Shown: positions 1 to 10,600 of the stretch, piece by piece | Layout: the number at the start of each line of letters is the position of its first letter | How positions within the stretch are numbered: the first letter of the stretch is position 1 | Translations under genes and position numbers: made by a program | Assembly (NCBI GenBank): GCA_016235555.1 | Contig: JACRKC010000081.1 | Span: 1 to 64,000, forward strand | From: Verrucomicrobiota bacterium | Lineage (GTDB): Bacteria > Verrucomicrobiota > Verrucomicrobiia > Opitutales > Opitutaceae | DNA: 64,000 nucleotides | Reading direction: 5' to 3' | Notes under the pieces: model-generated | What the model was told of the DNA's origin: nothing | Seen by the model: the letters and a program-made list of their open reading frames with translations, nothing else | Database searches by the model: none

Positions 1-83
1 ACGGCGGGGTTCGGCGACCCCGCCCTACAAATCTCTTCGCTCCGAAAGGCTGCTTTCGCTGGGCGTGTGGCCTGATTTCCGGA

Positions 84-200
84 GGTGGAGCGCGTTGACC
101 ACAACGCGCTTTTGGCGGGAGGGGCTTTCCGCCCCGTGTCGTGGCGGGGTAACCCCGCTCCCACCTTCAAACCTGCCGGTTGGGGGAAACGCGCTCCACC
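84..200. repeat. Palindromic repeat, family D copy 1
   Basis: An imperfect inverted repeat whose ends read GGTGGAGCGCGTTG and its complement, with inner palindromes around ggggctttccgcccc. A near-identical copy lies at 37591-37707 and a shorter relative lies inside a coding gene at 18591-18653. Bases 1-83 hold another short palindromic fragment and no gene. It abuts the 3' end of the S9 peptidase gene and may act as an mRNA end structure. Confidence 0.85.
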
Positions 201-204
201 ACGA

Positions 205-2295
205 TCACTTCGTGTCGCCGTCGAACGATGGCTTCGTGAGCGACGGCTTCACGCCGATGTAACGGCGGAGCCAGTCCTGCATTTCCCAGTGCCAGTAGAT
301 CGCGTTCTGCGGCGAGAGCACCCAGTGGTTTTCGTTCGGATAAACCACGAGGCGGGACGGCACGCCCATCGCTTGCAGCACGCCGTAGAGTTCGAGGCCG
401 TTGCCGTAGGGCACGCGATAGTCGAGCTCGCCGTGCAGCACGAGCATCGGCGTCTTGAAGTTCTTCGCGTAGAACATCGGGTTCTGCCGCTGCAGGCCCT
501 CGATATTATCCCACGGCGTGCCGCCCATGACTTTCGGGAAACCGTGCGGGACGTCGCTGGCGTATTGGGCGTAGGAGCTGTTCACGCCGGCGTGGTCGAT
601 GATGCACTTGAAGCGGTCGGTGTGGCCGAGCACCCACGCGGCCATGTAGCCGCCGTAGCTCGCGCCCGCGGCGGCCAGGCGGTCGCGGTCGAGGTTGGGG
701 AGTTTTTGCAGGAGGAAATCCGTGGACTTCATGATGTCCTCGAACGGCATGTCGCCCCACTCGTTGACGATGCTCATGGCGAACTTCTCGCCGTAGCCGG
801 TCGAGCCGTGGCGGTCGACCCACGTGACGACGGCGCCGGTGGCGGCGAACACCTGAGTGTTCCAGCGGTAGCTCCACGAGTCGCGGTTCATGGTGTGCGG
901 GCCGCCGTGCATGAGCTGGATGAGCGGATATTTTTTCGCGGCGTCGTAGCCGGGAGGATAGACGAGCCAGCCGTGGATGTCGGCGTCCTTCGCGCCCTTG
1001 AACCAATAGCCCTCGACCTTGCCGAGATCGAGCCGGGCCATGAATGCATCGTTGAAATGCGTGAGCGCCTTCGCGGAGCCGTCGCCGTTGAGCGTGTAGA
1101 GTTCGTTGGGGCGGCTCGTGCTGTCCTTCAGGAAAACAACGGTGCGACCGACGACGTCGAGCGAGGTTGCGGTGCCTTCCTTGAACATCGGGATCGGCGG
1201 GCCGGAGCCGTCGAGCGCGAGGCGGAAGATCGGGAGCAGGCCCTTTTCCTCGGCGGTCAGCCAGAGGTGAGCGCCGTCGGTGGAGAACTTGATTTCGTCG
1301 AACGACCAATCGTGCTGCTCGGTGATCGGCGTGCATTTACCGGTCGCGATCTCGCAGCGCCAGAGGCGGCGGCTCTCGCCGTTGTGGTTGGTGGTCTTGG
1401 TGCGCGCGTAGACGAGGAACTTGCCGTCGGGCGAAAACACCGGTGAGGCATCGGTGCCCTTGTTGTCGGCGGTGAGGTTGCGCGGCTCGCTCTTGCCGTC
1501 GGTGGCGACGAGGTAGAGGTCGGCGTTGTTCTCCTCGCGGAAGGGCGGGCACGTGGAGTTCATGACGAGCGCGATGGACTTGCCGTCGGGGGCGATGTCG
1601 AAGCTGGCGTCGCCGCCGTTGCCGAAGAGGTAGTCGCGCTTCGGCGTGAGGTCGCGGAAGGTTTTCGCGGTGATGTCGACCACGAGCAGGCGGCTCGCGA
1701 GGTTGTCGGTGAGCCACGCGTCGAAGAAGCGATACTGGCGGTTCTCGGTGACCTTGGCGGTCATCTTCGAGTCCTTGCGGCGCTTGATCTCCTTCTTCAT
1801 CGCGGCGAGGTCGGACCTGGCCCACGGGCCGACGAGTTCGGGGATGACCTTGGTCTGGACGACGATGGACTTGCCATCGGGCATCCACTTCGGCGTGGCG
1901 AGCGCGTAAGGCAGCTCGAGGATTTTCTCGGCCTCACCGCCGTCGAGGCGGAGGACGTAGAGCGCGTTGCTCTCGTCGTCGCCGCGCTTGGAGAGAAACG
2001 CGAGGCGCGAGCCGTCGGGGCTCCACGTGGGCGCGGAGTCGGAGGCGCTGGCGGTGGTGAGCCGGCGCGGCTCGCCGCCCGCAACGTCGACGAGCCAGAG
2101 GTTCGACGTGCTCTTGTTCTTGTCGATCGACCACTCCTGCACGGTGAAGACGACCTGCTTGCCGTCGGGCGAAAGTTCGGGTGCGCCAACGCGCTTGATG
2201 GCCCACAGGTCCTGCGGGGTGAGGGGACGTTTGTCGGCGGCCAGCACGGCCGCCGACGCGAGCGTAAGCGCCACGAAGGCGCGGAGGAGTTTCAT
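205..2295 (-). CDS. Secreted S9 family (prolyl oligopeptidase/acylaminoacyl) peptidase
   Basis: Serine peptidase of clan SC, expected to cleave short peptides outside the cytoplasm. The 696-residue product starts with a signal peptide (MKLLRAFVALTLASAAVLA), chosen over an ATG 13 codons upstream because that extension lacks signal features. Residues about 30-400 form a WD40/TolB-like propeller with recurring SPDGK motifs; the C-terminal third is the alpha/beta hydrolase. The triad is visible: Ser in GASYGGY near residue 547, Asp in HGELDYRVP near 623 and His in NENHWV near 655. Single gene, bounded by repeats on both sides. Confidence 0.93.
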   Translation of the reverse strand: MKLLRAFVALTLASAAVLAADKRPLTPQDLWAIKRVGAPELSPDGKQVVFTVQEWSIDKNKSTSNLWLVDVAGGEPRRLTTASASDSAPTWSPDGSRLAFLSKRGDDESNALYVLRLDGGEAEKILELPYALATPKWMPDGKSIVVQTKVIPELVGPWARSDLAAMKKEIKRRKDSKMTAKVTENRQYRFFDAWLTDNLASRLLVVDITAKTFRDLTPKRDYLFGNGGDASFDIAPDGKSIALVMNSTCPPFREENNADLYLVATDGKSEPRNLTADNKGTDASPVFSPDGKFLVYARTKTTNHNGESRRLWRCEIATGKCTPITEQHDWSFDEIKFSTDGAHLWLTAEEKGLLPIFRLALDGSGPPIPMFKEGTATSLDVVGRTVVFLKDSTSRPNELYTLNGDGSAKALTHFNDAFMARLDLGKVEGYWFKGAKDADIHGWLVYPPGYDAAKKYPLIQLMHGGPHTMNRDSWSYRWNTQVFAATGAVVTWVDRHGSTGYGEKFAMSIVNEWGDMPFEDIMKSTDFLLQKLPNLDRDRLAAAGASYGGYMAAWVLGHTDRFKCIIDHAGVNSSYAQYASDVPHGFPKVMGGTPWDNIEGLQRQNPMFYAKNFKTPMLVLHGELDYRVPYGNGLELYGVLQAMGVPSRLVVYPNENHWVLSPQNAIYWHWEMQDWLRRYIGVKPSLTKPSFDGDTK

Positions 2296-2619
2296 GGTGC
2301 GCGGGAGGTTTGGGGGCCGCGCGGCGGGAGTCAAAGCCGGTCCGGATTCGTAGCACGGGCTAAGAAGTTAACCGCGGATTTCGCGGATGGCGCGGATGGT
2401 CCGATGTTTTTCCGCCTTTATCCGCGGTCAAAACGCCTTGTTTGTGATCTGCGTTGCGGCTCCGCCGCGCGGTGCTCTCTGTGGCGCCTTCAATGGCACA
2501 ACTCGGGATCACGAGAACCGGACGGCGCGCCGACGGTCGATGGGCGCTCTGCCCCCTGCCCGACACACCGATCAAGGGGAAATCGACCAAGTCTAAGCCG
2601 TAACGATGCAACAGCAGGC
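2296..2619. other. Intergenic region, no gene seen
   Basis: About 320 bases upstream of the S9 peptidase. It contains a dispersed-repeat fragment (accgcggatttcgcggat near 2370 with a partly complementary tttatccgcggt near 2416). No convincing reading frame or promoter was recognised. Confidence 0.5.
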
Positions 2620-2766
2620 CACCACGAAACACACCAAATACACGAAAGGGAAGGCCTTTGGCGGCGAACCGGCCGATCAAATGCGCGCACCGTTCAGTGC
2701 TGAGTTTTGCCAGCCGTGGGCTTGTCCCACTTTCCTCCTTTCGTGTGTTTGGTGTGTTTCGTGGTG
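2620..2766. repeat. Inverted repeat, CACCACGAAACACACC type
   Basis: Two arms, 2620-2650 and 2734-2766, read caccacgaaacacacc followed by a cacgaaagg stretch, and the complement. They enclose about 83 bases without a gene. Repeats of this wording are familiar as dispersed elements in many bacterial genomes. Confidence 0.75.
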
Positions 2767-2867
2767 AAATCCGACTGAATTCTTCCGCTAAGAAATCCAC
2801 TACCGACGCTCTGAAGATCCTGGCGCACATGACCGGCGACGATCCGAAGCGCCAGCAGCAATCCGAG

Positions 2868-3029
2868 GCGGAATCTCCGATAGACCCTGAAATCACCCGC
2901 ATCCACGGTGATCACGGTCGCGCGAGGGTGGATTTCCGACAGCTCCACCGGCGAAGCATCCGCCGCGTCCATGCGCTCGAACTTGACCATCAACTCCTGC
3001 GTCCGCGCCAGATGCCGCGGCCATTCTGA
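2868..3029 (-). pseudogene. C-terminal remnant of a PIN-domain (VapC-like) toxin
   Basis: The reverse frame gives ELMVKFERMDAADAS, then a short spacer and TVITVDAGDFRVYRRF. This is the usual last third of a PIN ribonuclease: an alanine/aspartate segment that normally reads DxADAxLVALAE, then a strand and TxDxxDFxxYR. Both late acidic positions are present, but the N-terminal part with the first catalytic Asp is missing upstream and the downstream frame degenerates. No start codon suits it. It lies beside hicBA, so this is a small toxin-rich patch. Confidence 0.6.
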
Positions 3030-3121
3030 CCCGCTCTGCTCTCTCCGGTGCCGCGACCGTGCGAGCGTCGGCGGACGGGCGTTGGAACCAGAGCAGGCAT
3101 GGCGGCAAAAAACGAAGCAGA

Positions 3122-3364
3122 TTACAGGCCGAGCTTGGCAAGGAGTTCCTCGACGGTGAGGCCGTGGTGCGCCGCGACGCTTTTGAGGATGCCGGAGAGC
3201 GTGCCGACCTTGATCGGATGGTGGTGCGGGACCACCTCGTGGTGTTCGCCGTCGCGCTGGGTCGTCACGCGCACGTGCGAGCCGCGCTGCCGATCCACGA
3301 TGTAATCGAGCACGCGCAGCGCCTTGACCAGCTCCGGGCCGGACACGTCGCGCGGCAGTTTCAT
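3122..3364 (-). CDS. hicA: HicA-family mRNA interferase toxin
   Basis: Small RNA-cleaving toxin of the type II HicAB system. The 80-residue product (start MKLPRDVSG) has the HicA dsRBD-like fold signature: a lysine/arginine-rich first helix, the catalytic His in GSHVR, and the conserved PHHHPIKVGTLSGIL segment. An upstream in-frame extension was rejected because it overlaps hicB. Its ATG overlaps the hicB stop (3361-3364), implying translational coupling; antitoxin-first order occurs in many hicBA loci. Confidence 0.9.
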   Translation of the reverse strand: MKLPRDVSGPELVKALRVLDYIVDRQRGSHVRVTTQRDGEHHEVVPHHHPIKVGTLSGILKSVAAHHGLTVEELLAKLGL

Positions 3365-3573
3365 CGCGCCAAAACTTCGTCGCGGACGAAGTGCAGCCGG
3401 ATCACTTTGGGCGCTTCCATCGTCTCGTCGAAGTAGCAATCGACGGCCTCTTTCACGTTGGCCCGCAGTTCGGCGAGCGTGTCGCCCTGGGTGTGGATGC
3501 CGACGCCGAGCGCCGAGGCGGTGTAGCCGCCGTCCACGTCGTCCTCGCGCACGTCAAAGATGATTTCGCTCAT
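3361..3573 (-). CDS. hicB: HicB-family antitoxin (short form)
   Basis: Antitoxin of 70 residues that should bind and neutralise HicA. It shows the partially degraded RNase H-like HicB core: strands around MSEIIFDVREDD, then GGYTASALGVGIHTQGDTLAELRANVKEA, cut here into the motifs GGYTASALG and TLAELRANVKEAV. There is no C-terminal DNA-binding domain, so autoregulation would need HicA or another factor. It overlaps hicA by four bases. Confidence 0.9.
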   Translation of the reverse strand: MSEIIFDVREDDVDGGYTASALGVGIHTQGDTLAELRANVKEAVDCYFDETMEAPKVIRLHFVRDEVLAR

Positions 3574-3740
3574 GTCGGCAGTGTGGGCTGAGGGCGGCGG
3601 GTTTCAACTCTCGCGTTCGCACGGATGGCCACGCACAAGCAAACTACACCTCGCAGTCGTGGTGGCGGTGTGCTTGGGATCTTCCCAATTCGACGGTGGA
3701 GGAGTGATGAGCAGGCGTCAGCGAACGTGGACCGAAAGAG

Positions 3741-4553
3741 TTAAAACCTGACCCCCGGCTTCTCCTGACCCCCGGCTTCTCCCCTCCCCGGCTTCTCCCC
3801 TGTCGTCCTGTAGGGCGAGGCAAAAACGGCACGGGCGCGTTGGATGTGGAGAGGAGATTCGGACTGAGATGGACACTGGAGAAAAAACGGGGCAGCACGA
3901 CGTGCTCTGTCGTGGCATGGAATGTGGACTAACCACTTCGGCGCTTCCATTTCGAATGCAGCATCATCAGCGCAATTCCGCAAAGCGCCCCGATCAGCAG
4001 TGATGCTTCGCAGCGAGCGACAAATTCACCACGTCGCGCGACCGTGAAAAAGCTGAGCACTCCAGACACCAGCACATAGGCGACATAGAGCCCAATACTT
4101 CGGACGAGATCCGACTGAATTCGTGATATCGTGGACGCCGAGCCGAAGACTTCTGGCTGAAGCTTGCGCAAAATGGCCTCGGCCCGAAGGACATCTTCGT
4201 CCGGCACAAGCACCGATGTATTGATCGCACTACTCGAGTGGGTCCGGTCGATATTCTCGTCTCGCAGTTCTGAAGAGATGCCGTGTCCCGCGAGGATGCT
4301 TTGGGCCTCTTCAGCCTGTCCGGCTCGGCTGTAGGTCCAAACGACGGAATTCGGCATGACGTCAAACGATTGCTGAAATTTTCTGAGCTGGTTCTGCTGA
4401 GGGCGCCCACGATCAGATGAGATTCTGCAGGGAATAGCAGTCCCGATTTGTATGTGTGGCGGACACGCCCTCGCGCCCGCCCACCTTGCGATCAATAGGG
4501 AGAAGCAGAAGGAGAGAAGCAGAAGGGGAGAAGCAGAAGGGGTCAGGTTTTAA
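3741..4553. repeat. Unit bounded by long inverted repeats enclosing a membrane-protein gene
   Basis: The left end (3741-3801) reads ttaaaacctgacccc followed by repeated cggcttctcc units. The right end (4499-4553) is the complement: repeated gagaagcagaagg units then ggggtcaggttttaa. The single gene at 3929-4357 lies between. No target duplication was seen. The left end contains three tandem copies of the CGGCTTCTCC-type unit and the right three of GAGAAGCAGAAGG. Confidence 0.75.
3929..4357 (-). CDS. DUF2007-like protein with two membrane helices
   Basis: A 142-residue product starting MPNSVVWTYSRAG. Residues 1-65 resemble the DUF2007 (putative signal-transducing) domain: a beta-alpha fold beginning with a strand and a helix (AEEAQSILAGHGI), then VLVPDEDVLRAEAILRKL. 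The C-terminal half has two hydrophobic helices (around SIGLYVAYVLVSGVLSFF and LLIGALCGIALMML) ending in a basic tail. Function is unknown. A longer in-frame start exists but adds residues with no recognisable character. The gene is the only cargo between the inverted repeats at 3741 and 4553. Confidence 0.7.
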   Translation of the reverse strand: MPNSVVWTYSRAGQAEEAQSILAGHGISSELRDENIDRTHSSSAINTSVLVPDEDVLRAEAILRKLQPEVFGSASTISRIQSDLVRSIGLYVAYVLVSGVLSFFTVARRGEFVARCEASLLIGALCGIALMMLHSKWKRRSG

Positions 4554-4643
4554 TGTTTAATGTCGTCTGCTCGCTCACGCTCGTTGCAACGCGCCCCCGA
4601 GTGACACGGCGCGTCGGCAGGTTCTCAACGTGCTCCACCTCGT

Positions 4644-7600
4644 TCACGGCACTTCGTAGACTTCGATCACGGCGGTGCCGGTGGCGGGGCCGACGCTGCT
4701 GACGGTGGCGCTGTAGTTGCCGGGAGGGAGATTCAGGAGGAGCGCGCAGTCGGCGCCGGCGGGCGGGACGGCGAAGGCGCCGACCTGGGCCGAGACCGTG
4801 GCGATCTCGGCGGCGTCGGGCGAGGTGGCGAGGCCGGTGTTGGCGGCGATCACCTGGCCGTCGCGGAAGAGTTGGAGGCGCGGCGTCTCCAGCACGGTGG
4901 TGAGGCCGAACTGGGCGAGGCCGGGGCCGATGGCGCGGATGAGCACGCGCTTCGGCCCGGTGCCGTTGACGGAGAGGCCGGCGATGAGCGTGGCATCGCC
5001 GGCGCCGGCGGTGGCGCGCGTGGAGATGTTGAAGAGTTTCTGGCCCGGGAGGGCGACGGAGAGATCGTAAACTTCGAGGAGCGCGACGCCGGAGCCGCCG
5101 AGGGCGTCGGACACCTGCGCGGTGTAGGCGCCGGGCGGGAGCGTCGTGAAGATCACGGAATCGGCGGTGCCGGGCGCGAGCGCGAAGCCGCCGACCTGCG
5201 CGGTGGCGGCGACGATGGCGGCCGGGTTACCGGCGGTGGACCAGCCGGCGTTGGTGGCGATCACGGTCGAGCCGCGGTAGAGGTCGAGCTTGGGGTTGCC
5301 GAGGGCGGAGTTGAGGCCGAGGCCCACGAGCGTGGGGCCGATGGCGCGGATGAGCACGGGCTTCGACTCGGTGCCGGAGATCACGAAGCCGGCGACGGCG
5401 ATGTTGCCGCCGGAATCGACGCGGGCGCGGGTGGAGATGTTGCCGAGCCGCTGCGTGGCGGTGATGGCTTCGCTCGCGCCGGCGAACGTGGTCGTCTGGT
5501 TGTTGCGCACACTCGTGACCGAGATTGTCGCGCCGTCGGCGGCGATGGTCGCAGCGATCGAGCCGGCGGCGGTCGCGATGGTGGTGCGGCCCGCGCTGTC
5601 GAGGGTGCCGAGGCCGCCGTCGAAGAGCGTGGCGGAGGTCTGCGTGACGACCGCGATCTGGCCGGTGGCGCCGACGATCGCAAAGGCGGCGCCGGAGCCG
5701 CCGGCGACGCCCGCCCGGTAGAAGCCGGCCCGCGTCTGCGCCGCGCCGGTGTCGGCGAGTTTGCTGCCGGTGAGCGTGGCCGTGATGCCGCCGGTCGCGG
5801 CGAGACTCACGGTGCCGTTGGGGCCGATGGCGCCGGTGACGGTCGCGGTGCCGGCGGTGTAAGTGAAGCGGCCGTTGTCATCGACGCCGAACGCGAGGCT
5901 GCCAAGGTTGCCGCCGCTGGCGCCGGGCGCGACGCCGAGGAGGGTGGCGGAGTTGTCGGCGCGAACGAGCAGGGCGAAGCCGCCGGTGGTGCCGCCAGCC
6001 GGACTGAAGTAGGTGCCGGCGTAGCTGCGCGCGATGAGCTTGAGCCGGGCGGCGGACGAGGTGGCGGTGCCAAACTCATTCGTGACGACGACATCGTAGC
6101 TGCCGGCATCGGCGGCGCGGGTGGTCGCCAGCGTGAGCGTGGCGGCGGTGGCGCCGGTGAGCGGCTGGCCGTCCTTGCGCCACTGGTAACTGACCGCCGG
6201 CACGCCGGCGGCCTGGGCGGCGAAGGAGACACCCGCGCCGATGATCACGGTGCGGTCGACCGGCGCGGAGGTGATGACGGGGGCGGCGCCGGTGGTCGTG
6301 ACGGAGAGTTGCACGAGCGAACTGGTGACGGTGCCGAGCGGGCTGGTGACGACGACCTCGTAGTTACCGGCGGTCGCGGCCGAGGCGTTGGCGAGCACGA
6401 GGGTCGGGGAGGTCGCGCCCGCGAGGGCGGCGCCGTTGAAGCGCCATTGATAGGTCGGTGTGGGGTCGGCGAGCACGGCGACGGAGAGCGTGGCGGTGGT
6501 GCCGGCGAGCACGACCTGCGCGCGGGGCGGCGTGGTGATGACGGGCGCGAGGCGGAGGTTGAGCGAGGCGGCGCTGGAGGTGACGCTGCCCGCGGAGTTG
6601 GTCACGCGCACGGTGTAGGTGCCGAGGTCGTCGGGCTGCGCATTGGCGAGCGTGAGCGTGGCGGCGGTGGCGCCGGCGAGCGCGGTGCCGTTTCGGCTCC
6701 ACTGGTAACTGAGCGGGGCGGTGCCGGTCGCCACGACGGTGAACGTCGCGCTCGCGCCGCGCTCGAGCGTGAGGGCGGCCGGCTGGGATGAGATCGTGGG
6801 GGCGACGGGCGGCACGAAGACGTTGAGCGAGAAATTCTGCGTGGCGCTCAGGCCGTTGCCGGCGGTGAGCGTGATCGCGAACGGCGCTCCGGTCGCATCG
6901 GGGGGCGTGCCGCTGAGGACGCCGGTGGTGGCATTGAACGCCGCCCAAGTGGGCAGGCCGGTGGCGCTGACGACGGGCGCGGGCGTGCCGGTGGTCGTGA
7001 CGGTGAACGAGCCCGCCTGACCGGCGGTGAAGGTCGCGCTGGCGGCGCTCGTGAAGGCGGGCGTGGTGAGGCTCGCGGCGAGCGTGGCCGCGGCGGAGAC
7101 CGCGTCGGGGCTGATGAAGTTGCTCAGCACGCAGCGGAACTGGTCGCCCTCCATGGCGGTGGTGACGGCGACGACGGTGAGCGTGGCGGTGGTGACGCCG
7201 ACGTAGGTGGCGTTGTTGGTGAGATTGGTGAAGTCGGTCGCGGCGGCCGCCTTGCGCTGCCACTGGTAGCCCGGCGCCGGCAGGCCGGTGGCGACGACGG
7301 TGAAGGTGGCGTTCAAGCCGGGCAGCACGCCGCGGCTCGCCGGCGGCGTGGCGACTCCCGGGGCGGTCGCGAAGAGGCCGCGCCGGATGGTGAAGTTCTT
7401 CGTGTCGGCGAGGTAGACCACGCCGTTGCGGTCGACGGCGATGCCGCCCGGCTGGCTGAAACGCGCGGCGGACGCGACATCGTCGGCGCTGCCGACGGCG
7501 CCGGCGAGGCCGGCGAGGGTCGTCGTGGCGACCGCGCCGGCGGCGCTGGTGGTGAGCTTGCGGATCGTGTGGTTGAACGTATCGGCGATCCAGATGCTAC

Positions 7601-10600
7601 CGGCGGAATCGAGCGCGAGGGCGCCCGGCTGGTAGAAACGCGCCGCGGCGCCGGTGCCGTCGGCCGCGCCCGGGGTGCCGGCGAGACCGGCGAGCGTGGT
7701 GACGTTGGCCGTGGGCGTGATCTTGCGGATGGTGTGGTTGAAGGTGTCGGCCACGTAGACCTGGCCGGCCGCATCGACGGCGACGCCGGTGGGATTGGCG
7801 AAGCGCGCATCGCCGGAGAAGCCGCCGATGTTGGCGAAGCCGTCGGCCGACCCGCGCGTGCCGGCAACCCCGGCGTAGGTCGTGGTGACGCCCGCGGGCG
7901 TGATGGCGCGGATGGTGTGGTTGGAGGAGTCGGCCACGTAGACGACGCCCGCGGCGTTCACCGCGACACCCGTCGGATACGCGAAGCGCGCCTCGGCCCC
8001 GGTGCCGTCGGCCGCGCCCTGGACGCCGGCCGAGCCGGCGAGCGTGCTGACGACGCCGGCGGGCGTGATCACGCGGATGGTGTGGTTGAAGGTGTCGGCC
8101 ACGTAGACCTGGCCGGTCGCGTCGACGGCGACGCCGCTGGGGGCGTTGAACCGGGCGGTGGCGGCCGGTCCGTCCGCGCTGCCCGCGACGCCGGGCGAGC
8201 CGGCGAGCGTGGTCACGACGCCCGCGGGCGTGATCTTGCGGATGGTGCAATTGACGGTGTCGGCGACGTAGAAATTCCCCGCGCGATCGATCGCGATCGA
8301 CGAGGGCGCACTGAAGCGGGCGGCGCGGCCCGTGGCGTCGACGTTGCCCGAGAGGCCCGCTTCGCCGGCAAAGGTGCCGATGATCGTCGGCAGCGTGGAC
8401 GTGAGCGAGACGGCGGTGCTCGTGGCGCTGCCGCCGGTGTTGGTGGCGACGCACTGAAACTGGTCGCCGTTCATGCCGGTCGTCACGCCGGTCACGGTGA
8501 GCGTGGCGGTGGTCGTGCCGCTGTAGGCGCCGCCATCGGCGAGGTCGGTGAAGCCGGTGGTGCCGGCGGCCTGGCGCTGCCAGCGCAGCGTCGGCGCGGG
8601 CAGACCGGCGGCGACGACGGTGAAGGTCGTCGCGACGCCGATGGTGGCGGTCTGGCTGGTGGGCTGCGTGGTGAAGCCCGGCACGGCGCCGGCCGGGATG
8701 AGGTTGAGCGTGAAGTTCTGCGCGGCGGTGCCGGCGACGTTGGTCGCGAGGACGGTGAAGGTGAACGGCGCGCCCGTGGTCGCCGTGGGCGTGCCGGCGA
8801 GCAGGCCCGTGGCACTGAGCGTGACGCCGACGGCGGTGGGCGCGGTGCCGGTCGAGATGGCAAACGTGGGGGCGGGCGAGCCGGTCGCGACGAGTTGGTA
8901 GGAGCTGGCCTGGCCGACGGCGAAGGTGGTGTTGGCCACGCTCGTGAATGCGGGGATCTGGCTGACGGTGAGTGTCGCGCTCGCGCTGGTGGCGGGGAGG
9001 CCGAAGCCGTTGCTCACCACGCAGCGGAAAACGTCGCCATGCATCGCGAGCGTGGCGGAGACGACGGTGAGCGTGGCGGTCTGCGTGCCGGTGTAGGTGG
9101 TGTCACCGGCGCCGAGACTCGAGAAATTCGCGGGGGTGGCCGCGGCGGCGCGATACCATTGGTAGGTATAGCTGGCGGGAAAACCGCCGGCGATGACGGA
9201 GAACGTGGCGTTGGCGCCGATGGCGGCGGTGGCGTTGGCCGGGGGCGTCGCGATGCCGGCGCCGGTCTGCACCGTGAGGATGAAATTCTGCGTGATCGTG
9301 CCGGACCCGGCGCTCGTCGCCGTGACGGTGAAGGCAAACGGCGAGCCGGTCGCGCTCGTGGGCGTGCCGGACAACACCCCGGCCGGGCTCAACGTGACGC
9401 CGATGGCCGACGGATCGGCGCCGGCCGTGATCGCAAACGTGGGTGCCGGCGAGCCGGTCGCGGTGACGGTGAAGCTGCCGGGCACGCCGACGGCAAACTG
9501 GGCGGACGAGGCGCTGGTGAAGGCGGGCGATTGCGTGACGAGCAGGGTGACGGCGCTGGTCGTGACGGTGCCGACGGCGTTGCGGATGACGCAGCGGAAT
9601 TGATCGCCGTTCATCGCGGCGGTGGCGCCGGCGATGGAAAGCGACGCCGAGGTGACGCCATCGTAGGGCGGCGTGATGGGCACGTCGGCAAACGTGCCGG
9701 TGCCGCCGGGGTTGCGCTGCCACTGGAAGGTGGGGGTGGGGTTGCCGCTCGCGACGACGGTAAAGGTCACGGTGCCGCCGACGCCGATCGTCTGGTTGGC
9801 CGGTTGCGTGCCGACCGACGGGGCGGCGGTGGGGCCGCCTTTGCGGATCGTGTGGTTGCTGGTGTCGGCCGCGTAGAAATTGCCCGCACTGTCGACGGCG
9901 ATGCCCAGCGGCCCGGCCGCGGCGAAGCGCGCCGCGGTGCCGAGCGCATCCGTGGAACCGGTGGCCTGCGCCGCGCCGGCGAGCGTGGTCACGGCGCCGG
10001 TGCCGAGCGCGATCTGGCGCACGGTGCTGTTGCCGGAATCGGCGACGTAGAGCGCGGTGCCGCGGAGGGCGAGCGCGCCGGGCTCCTTGAAAGTGGCGGC
10101 GGTGCCGGTGGCATCGGTGCTGCCGGAGACGGAGGGGTTGAGCGAGCCGGCGAGCGTCGCGACGGCGCTGGTGGCGAGTGCGACCGTGCGGAGGGTGTGG
10201 TTGGCGGCGTCGGCCACGTAGAGGGTGGTCGCATCGGCCGCGAGGCCCTGCGGGAGGAAGAAGCGCGCGGCGGCGCCGGTGCCGTTGGCCGCGCCGGGAT
10301 TGCCGGGCGAACCGGCGAGCGTCGTCACGGCGGCGCCGGGCAGCGTGACGCGGCGGATGGTGTGGTTGCCGTTGTCGGCCACGTAGAGCGCGGTGTCGCC
10401 GGCGCCGACGACGAGACCGATCGGCCAGTTGAACTGCGCGGCGGTGCCGGTGCCCTCGGCGGTGGAAAACGTGCCGACGGTGCCGGCGAGCGTCGTGACC
10501 GCGCCCGAGGCGAGGTCGATGCGGCGGAGGGTGCTGTTGCCGGTGTCGGCCACGTAGAGGTTGGCGCCGGTGCTGTCGATCGCGAGGCCCTGGGGATTGC

